From Bacillota bacterium (GTDB taxonomy: Bacteria; Bacillota; Clostridia; Christensenellales; Aristaeellaceae), in contig JAEVYX010000082.1 of assembly GCA_023392515.1 (NCBI GenBank), forward strand, positions 1 to 28,559: a DNA stretch of 28,559 nt. The letters run 5' to 3'. Made by a program: the position numbers and the translations under genes. Below the pieces are notes generated by a model. It saw nothing but the letters and a program-made list of their open reading frames with translations. It did no database searches and was not told the origin of the DNA. The stretch's first letter is position 1, and each line of letters begins with the position of its first letter. Shown piece after piece: positions 24,521 to 28,559 of this stretch.

Positions 24521-25006
24521 ATGGGCTATGACCGACAAAAAGCCGTTGCCTATGCCCACAAGTGGGCGTTTGAACGCAACCCAGCCTATACAGATTTCGA
24601 TCCCATGGGCGGGGATTGTACCAATTTCATTTCCCAATGCCTGTATGCAGGCAGCGGTGTTATGAACTATACACCTGTCATGGGCTGGTTTTACATTTCT
24701 TTGCAAAAGCGAACACCGGCCTGGTCCGGGGTTATGTTCCTTTATAATTTTCTGGTATCAAATAAGGGGGCCGGGCCTTATGGAACGGAACTCCCCCTTT
24801 CCCATGCTGTCATTGGGGATGTGATCCAGTTAAGCTGGGACGGGGTACGCTACACCCACTCCCTTCTGGTGGTGCAAGCCGGCACGCCTCCCGCCCTTAA
24901 CAACATTCTTATCACCTGCCACACAACCGATTCGGACAACAGGCCTTTAAGCAGCTATTCCCAGCCCTTTCACCGCCTGATTCATATCATAGATGCCAGG
25001 TCATAA
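24521..25006 (+). CDS. Amidase_6 family protein (putative amidase)
   Basis: 161 aa. It matches the clostridial and bacillar amidase_6 domain: YDRQKAVAYAHKWAFERNPAYTDFD, then GGDCTNFISQCLYAG with the probable nucleophile C33, then IGDVIQLSW, the histidine H113 in YTHSLLVV, and CHTTDSDNRPLSSY. The family is an NlpC/P60-like papain fold and is often carried as a C-terminal domain of longer secreted proteins; here it stands alone and has no signal peptide. Substrate and role are unknown. The open frame reaches a TTG at 24479, but ATG at 24521 is chosen because AGGTG lies 6 nt upstream and the domain begins right after it. Confidence 0.82.
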   Translation: MGYDRQKAVAYAHKWAFERNPAYTDFDPMGGDCTNFISQCLYAGSGVMNYTPVMGWFYISLQKRTPAWSGVMFLYNFLVSNKGAGPYGTELPLSHAVIGDVIQLSWDGVRYTHSLLVVQAGTPPALNNILITCHTTDSDNRPLSSYSQPFHRLIHIIDARS

Positions 25007-25026
25007 ATAATATTCTTCCTATCTGC

Positions 25027-25055
25027 TTGCCCCAGGGCAGGCTATCGTATAAAAT
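25027..25055 (+). promoter_or_regulatory. Promoter for the alsE-alsK operon
   Basis: TTGCCC (25027-25032) and TAAAAT (25050-25055) are 17 nt apart. This leaves a leader of about 125 nt before 25186. Confidence 0.55.
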
Positions 25056-25079
25056 AATAAAGACATCATCAGTATGAAA

Positions 25080-25117
25080 AGGCTCTTCGTGCGGGACGAT
25101 GTAAAACCGGAGAGCCT
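25080..25117 (+). other. Structured leader segment upstream of alsE
   Basis: AGGCTCT (25080-25086) pairs with AGAGCCT (25111-25117), and TCGT (25087-25090) with ACGA (25096-25099) forms a second hairpin directly inside. It lies within the predicted mRNA leader of the alsE-like gene. No known riboswitch class is recognised. Confidence 0.35.
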
Positions 25118-25185
25118 GTCTCCGTTTTCGTTTTCCGGATAGCCGGATTCGATGAACAGAAGCATCATCATAAGAGGAGAATCCT

Positions 25186-25866
25186 ATGAAATCGCAATTT
25201 GCCATTTCCCTCATGTGCATGGACTTTTTAAAAATCAGGGAGCAGCTTGAAATCTTGAATCAAAGGGCAGATTTGTACCACATCGACCTGATGGACGGGC
25301 ACTTTTGCAAGAATATCACTTTGTCACCGGATATTGTAAGAGCCATATCCAAGGTGGCCGCATTGCCTATGGACGCCCATTTGATGGCGACAACCCCCAA
25401 CGACTGGCTGGAACCAATGCAGGCGGCTGGGGCAAAGATCATTTCCCCCCACGCGGAAACCATCAATACCGACGCTTTCCGCGTCCTGAACCGCGTAGAG
25501 CAGCTGGGCTGCCAAAAAGGTATTGTGCTTAATCCCGCAACGCCGCTGGATGCGATTCGTCCCTATATCGGAAGGCTTGATCTTGTAACCATCATGACGG
25601 TGGATGTGGGATATGCAGGTCAGCCCTTTATCCCCGAAATGCTGGATAAAATTGAAGAAGCAGCAACCCTTCGGGAAAAGAAGGGCTACCACTACAAAAT
25701 TCAGGTAGACGGTTCCTGCAACGAGAGAACTTTTAAGCGCCTGCATAACGCCGGAACGGACATTTTTGTTATGGGCTCCTCGGGGTTGTTTTCCCTGGAT
25801 GAAGACCTTAACCGTGCGTATGATAAAATGCTGGCTGTATTTGAAAAGGAAACCAAGTCATGCTAA
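25186..25866 (+). CDS. alsE: D-allulose-6-phosphate 3-epimerase-like protein (ribulose-phosphate 3-epimerase family)
   Basis: 226 aa. A TIM barrel of the ribulose-phosphate epimerase family: H32 and D34 in YHIDLMDGHF, H65 in DAHLM, D140 in IMTVDVGYAGQPF, D175 in IQVDGSC and the phosphate-binding VMGSSGLF. SLMCMDFLK at the N-terminus, LSP after the first metal site, PETIN-like HAETIN and QPFIPEMLDK resemble E. coli AlsE more than Rpe, so the allulose 6-phosphate to fructose 6-phosphate interconversion is favoured. This comparison is from memory of the E. coli sequence. GAGGAGA lies 7 nt before the ATG. The AlsK-like kinase gene follows 14 nt after the stop, matching the allose pathway gene order. 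Confidence 0.85.
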   Translation: MKSQFAISLMCMDFLKIREQLEILNQRADLYHIDLMDGHFCKNITLSPDIVRAISKVAALPMDAHLMATTPNDWLEPMQAAGAKIISPHAETINTDAFRVLNRVEQLGCQKGIVLNPATPLDAIRPYIGRLDLVTIMTVDVGYAGQPFIPEMLDKIEEAATLREKKGYHYKIQVDGSCNERTFKRLHNAGTDIFVMGSSGLFSLDEDLNRAYDKMLAVFEKETKSC

Positions 25867-25880
25867 AGGGAGCGGCAACC

Positions 25881-26777
25881 ATGCGAAATGCGGTTCTGGG
25901 AATGGATATTGGCGGTACCCACATGCGCATGGGGTTTGTGGATGAATCGCTTCAGCTGTCCGGATATAATATGGCGCCAAGCAGCCTGATCAGCGGGACG
26001 GGTGCGGCGGGGCGGCTTGCCGTGTTCGTAAAAGAATATATTGAAAAAACGGGCATTCTCCCCAGTGCGGTATCGGTAGGATTCCCCTCCACGCTGGATA
26101 AACAGCGCAGGGTGCTTTTATCCACACCGAATATTGAGGGGCTCAGCGGAGTCCCTGCTGCCAAAATCATGGAGGAAGAGCTAGGGCTGCCTGTATTTAT
26201 CAACCGGGATGTGAACCTGCTTTTCCTGTACGATTGCCATGTCCATCAGCTTCATGGGCTTGGCGTGAATCTGGGTATTTATGTAGGCACAGGCCTTGGC
26301 AATGTGATTTCCATCAACGGTGAAATTCTTGTGGGCAAAAACGGGGTGGCGGCGGAGCTTGGTCATATACCCGGCTGGCAGTTGAATGCTCCATGCCCCT
26401 GTGGTAATACGGGGTGCCTGGAAATGTACGCTTCCGGAAAGCATCTAAAAGAAATTCGGGATCAATATTTCCCCCAAACCCCGATTGGTGAATTGTTCAT
26501 TCGTCATGGGGTTGAAGCGCAGCTGCAAGCCTTTGTGGAGTGCCTGTCCATTCCCATCGCTACAGAAATCAATATTCTCGATCCGGATCATATCATACTG
26601 GGCGGAGGCGTGCTGCAAATGGAGGGCTTTCCCACAGAGTTGTTGGAAAAATATATCTACAATCATGCCCGTAAGCCCTACCCGGCTGACAATTTGCACA
26701 TTCTCTACTCCAACCAGGCCCAGGAAAACGGAGTCATCGGTGCGGCCATTCATGGGTTTCTTGAATTAGAGAAATAA
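25881..26777 (+). CDS. alsK: ROK-family sugar kinase, allose kinase-like
   Basis: 298 aa. ROK features are GMDIGGTHMR (ATP-binding, 7-16), VGFPSTLDKQRR, STPNIEGL, FINRDVNL with the catalytic D110, YVGTGLGN, AELGHIP (zinc ligand H162) and PCPCGNTGCLE (zinc ligands C172, C174, C179). NILDPDHIILGGGV completes the C-terminal lobe. The combination STPN, RDVNL, GELGHIP-like and LGGGVLQMEGFP follows E. coli AlsK, which phosphorylates D-allose at C6. With the AlsE-like epimerase it would turn allose or allulose into glycolytic intermediates, but an isomerase and a transporter are missing here. ATG at 25881 has GGGAG 8 nt upstream; an earlier in-frame ATG at 25860 overlaps the stop of alsE and is less likely. 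Confidence 0.82.
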   Translation: MRNAVLGMDIGGTHMRMGFVDESLQLSGYNMAPSSLISGTGAAGRLAVFVKEYIEKTGILPSAVSVGFPSTLDKQRRVLLSTPNIEGLSGVPAAKIMEEELGLPVFINRDVNLLFLYDCHVHQLHGLGVNLGIYVGTGLGNVISINGEILVGKNGVAAELGHIPGWQLNAPCPCGNTGCLEMYASGKHLKEIRDQYFPQTPIGELFIRHGVEAQLQAFVECLSIPIATEINILDPDHIILGGGVLQMEGFPTELLEKYIYNHARKPYPADNLHILYSNQAQENGVIGAAIHGFLELEK

Positions 26778-26867
26778 ATCAGGTTTGAAGAGGCATACTG
26801 TCCAATATTTTATGGAAAAAATAAACCATCTTAACGGATATTGGTTTTCAATTTGATGAATATGTGA

Positions 26868-26873
26868 TATGAT
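26868..26873 (+). promoter_or_regulatory. Extended -10 upstream of the coiled-coil gene
   Basis: TGaTATGAT (-10 at 26868-26873) is an extended -10. The best -35 at 17 nt is only TTTTCA (26845-26850). The leader before 26955 would be about 75 nt. Confidence 0.5.
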
Positions 26874-26954
26874 GTCAAACAGAATCCATTGTTTTGCCAT
26901 CGCATGATATTGTGCGGTGGCGCGGCGCATATCAAAATAACAGGAGGTATCCAC

Positions 26955-27662
26955 ATGACAGAGAAACCCAGCAGTCACAAAACCGCCGCCATTATCCTGG
27001 GAATTGCTCTTATTGCTGCTTTGGTGCTGAGCTTTGGTCTCTTGCTCCAAAAAAATTCCCTGCAGAAGGAAAACGGCAATTTGTCGGAAGATCTAACGGC
27101 CTTAACCAAAACTTCGGATACCCTCAAGGAAGATAAGCAAGCGTTGGAAGAAGAAGTGAAGGCTGCGGAAACCGCCGCCCAGGATGCTGCTTCCCAGCTG
27201 ACCGCCGCTCAGGAAGAATTGACGGCTGCCAAAGCCGCCTTGGAAGAGGCTAAGAAAGCTGCCGATGATCTGAAGACTGCGATGGACACCGAAAAGGAAA
27301 CTCTTTCCGCAGAATTGACAAAAGCCACTGCCTCCCTTCAAGAATTGGAAGCCGTAAAGGCGAATTTGGATAAAGAACTGAAAGCCGCGCAGGAAACGGT
27401 TACTGTTTCTGCAACAGAAAAGAAGACCCTGGAAGATAATGTGGCGAAATTAACCGCTCAGGTCAAAGAGCTTACGGATAAGGCAGAGGAGCTGGAGGCC
27501 AAGCTTGCGGAGCTGGAAGCCATCAACGCCTCTCTCATGGCTACGCCTTCTCCGTCCCCCACCCCCTCCGCAACACCCAAAGCTACGCCGAAGGCAACAA
27601 ATAAACCCGTTAGCGCTACCGCTACGCCCAAGCCTTTTGCAACGGCTACCCCCAAGCCCTGA
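26955..27662 (+). CDS. Membrane-anchored coiled-coil protein with Thr/Ser/Pro tail, function unknown
   Basis: 235 aa, not recognised as a named family. A short basic N-terminus is followed by one hydrophobic helix (about residues 10-32: AAIILGIALIAALVLSFG), which can be a signal anchor. Residues about 35-190 form a long Ala/Glu/Lys/Leu-rich coiled coil with heptad-like blocks such as QLTAAQEELTAAKAALEEAK and ALTEKKTLEDNVAKLTAQ-type repeats. The final 40 residues are a low-complexity tail of Ala, Thr, Pro and Lys with TPSPSPTPSATPK and repeated ATPKP, which may reach through or lie in the cell wall. No sortase motif or catalytic residue is seen. ATG at 26955 follows AGGAGG at 7 nt. It is monocistronic, between the als pair and dapB. 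A structural or envelope role is inferred only from shape. Confidence 0.7.
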   Translation: MTEKPSSHKTAAIILGIALIAALVLSFGLLLQKNSLQKENGNLSEDLTALTKTSDTLKEDKQALEEEVKAAETAAQDAASQLTAAQEELTAAKAALEEAKKAADDLKTAMDTEKETLSAELTKATASLQELEAVKANLDKELKAAQETVTVSATEKKTLEDNVAKLTAQVKELTDKAEELEAKLAELEAINASLMATPSPSPTPSATPKATPKATNKPVSATATPKPFATATPKP

Positions 27663-27677
27663 TCGCTTTTCTTATCT

Positions 27678-27728
27678 AAAAAACCGGCCCGGACAAGGTC
27701 TTATACCTTCTCCAGGCCGGTATTTTTT
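27678..27728. terminator. Bidirectional terminator between the coiled-coil gene and dapB
   Basis: AAAAAACCGGCC (27678-27689) pairs with GGCCGG (27715-27720) and TTTTTT (27723-27728), with a 2-nt bulge. An inner AGGT/ACCT pair occurs as well. It serves both convergent genes; the last codons of dapB lie inside the T-run on the other strand. Confidence 0.75.
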
Positions 27729-28491
27729 ATATGCCCAGCTTTTCTCCCATCAATTGTTCCATCGCATACTTTCCGGGCAACTTGTCCTTTAGGTAAGCGG
27801 CTGCCTGCAAGGCACCCTGGGCAAATACCCTGCGGCTGGATGCCGCATGGGTGAACGTCAATGTTTCATCGGGGCCGTAAAAACCGACTTCGTGCGTGCC
27901 GGCCAGTGTTCCACCCCGCACCGCATGGATACCGATCTCCCTTGGGCTTCGGGCCTGGGCCCGGGCATTCCGCCCGGGCATCGGCTCCCGCCCTCCCGGA
28001 TATACATCCTTCAGCGCCTCAAACAGCATCCAGGCTGTTCCGCTGGGAGCGTCGATTTTATTTTTATGATGGCGTTCTACTATTTCCACATCATAACTTT
28101 CTCCCAGCACTGCCGCCGCTTTTTGGGAGAGGAGGCGTAATAAGCTAACGCCCAGGCTCATGTTGGCGCTTTGAAAAACGGGGATGTGCTTGGTTGCTTC
28201 ATCAATGCGCTTCTGTTCGGCTTCATTGAAACCTGTGGTAGCAAGCACCAGCGGCAGCCTCTTCTCCACCGCAAATGCCAGCAGCTCCGGAAGGCTTTCC
28301 GGCCTTGTAAAATCAACCAAAACATCCGCAGCTGCGGTGCAGGAGGAATAGGATGCAAATAGCGGAAAGGCTGCTTCTCCTCCGGCGGCGGCCACGTCAA
28401 TGCCGCCTGTTACCGTAATGCCCTGCTCCCGACAAAGCGACGCCACTTCCCGGCCCATGCGCCCGCAAGCGCCGCTTATCAACACGTTCAT
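27727..28491 (-). CDS. dapB: 4-hydroxy-tetrahydrodipicolinate reductase
   Basis: 254 aa from the chosen start. It has the N-terminal NAD(P)-binding motif SGACGRMGREVA, then VDFTRPE, ATTGFNE, SANMSLGVSLLRLL, the catalytic EIVERHHKNKIDAPSGTA and IHAVRGGTLAGTHEVGFYG, and the late ASSRRVFAQGAL. It reduces the DapA product in the diaminopimelate/lysine pathway, which supplies peptidoglycan cross-links and lysine. Two in-frame ATGs are possible; 28491 is preferred because AGGAGA lies 8 nt upstream, against only 2 nt for 28497. It follows the apparent dapA end by 17 nt on the same strand, so the two are operonic. The gene ends inside a shared terminator. Confidence 0.95.
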   Translation of the reverse strand: MNVLISGACGRMGREVASLCREQGITVTGGIDVAAAGGEAAFPLFASYSSCTAAADVLVDFTRPESLPELLAFAVEKRLPLVLATTGFNEAEQKRIDEATKHIPVFQSANMSLGVSLLRLLSQKAAAVLGESYDVEIVERHHKNKIDAPSGTAWMLFEALKDVYPGGREPMPGRNARAQARSPREIGIHAVRGGTLAGTHEVGFYGPDETLTFTHAASSRRVFAQGALQAAAYLKDKLPGKYAMEQLMGEKLGI

Positions 28492-28508
28492 TCGCATTCT
28501 CTCCTAAC

Positions 28509-28559
28509 TTACCTTAAAAGCCCGATAGCCCGCATTTCATGCTTCAGCCTTTGCCGGTT
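28509..28559 (-). CDS. dapA: C-terminal end of probable 4-hydroxy-tetrahydrodipicolinate synthase, partial
   Basis: Only 16 codons and the TAA stop are visible; the rest lies beyond the right edge. They read NRQRLKHEMRAIGLLR, which resembles the amphipathic last helix of DapA proteins that ends in a GLL motif. The position directly upstream of dapB (17 nt, same strand) supports dapA, the first committed enzyme of the diaminopimelate pathway. The fragment is too short for certainty. Confidence 0.6.
   Translation of the reverse strand, partial: NRQRLKHEMRAIGLLR

Overview
The window reads as a chromosomal segment of a Gram-positive-type member of the Bacillota, most likely class Clostridia. The evidence is strong AGGAGG-type ribosome binding sites, sigma-A promoters (several with an extended -10 TGn), a CtsR-type operator in front of clpB, a VanW/SH3 surface protein, a CvpA/DUF5711-like pair and an Amidase_6 protein. 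GC content is moderate. I cannot name the genus from sequence alone. I found no rRNA, tRNA, CRISPR array, transposase or prophage. The window is mostly ordinary chromosome, with a few accessory-looking loci.

Layout. 1-2370 (minus): a VanW protein with two SH3 domains, then SfsA with coupled translation, then a secreted CHAP-type hydrolase that runs off the left edge. 2560-3489 (plus): class II fructose-bisphosphate aldolase, ending at a strong palindromic terminator. 3610-13426 is one functional block. On the minus strand lie an Opp-type solute-binding protein, an M20 amidohydrolase and an EamA/DMT transporter. Divergent from these on the plus strand lie two Opp permeases, two Opp ATPases and an N-acyl-D-amino-acid deacylase. 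The block looks like a system that imports peptides or N-acylated (possibly D-) amino acids, deacylates them and exports or exchanges a product.

13484-15347 (minus): a one-TM beta-propeller-like protein and a CvpA-type membrane protein. 15615-16715 (plus): an XRE regulator with a helical-repeat C-terminus. 16894-18600 (plus): a polyprenyl-phosphate-type GT2 glycosyltransferase and a TIM-barrel sugar isomerase/epimerase-like protein. 18631-18829: a composite palindromic element bounded by two near-identical 39-bp units. 18852-21452 (minus): ClpB, with a CtsR box over its predicted start of transcription. 21668-23244 (minus): thymidine kinase and another GT2 glycosyltransferase.

23401-25006 (plus): a beta-lactamase-fold serine hydrolase and an Amidase_6 protein. 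25186-26777 (plus): an AlsE-like epimerase and an AlsK-like ROK kinase, without the other allose genes. 26955-27662 (plus): an orphan membrane-anchored coiled-coil protein with a Thr/Pro tail. 27727-28559 (minus): dapB and the last 16 codons of an apparent dapA.

I do not see a clearly undescribed system. The best candidates for a closer look are the divergent peptide/D-acyl-amino-acid locus with possible operators in its intergenic region, the composite palindromic element, and the orphan coiled-coil protein.
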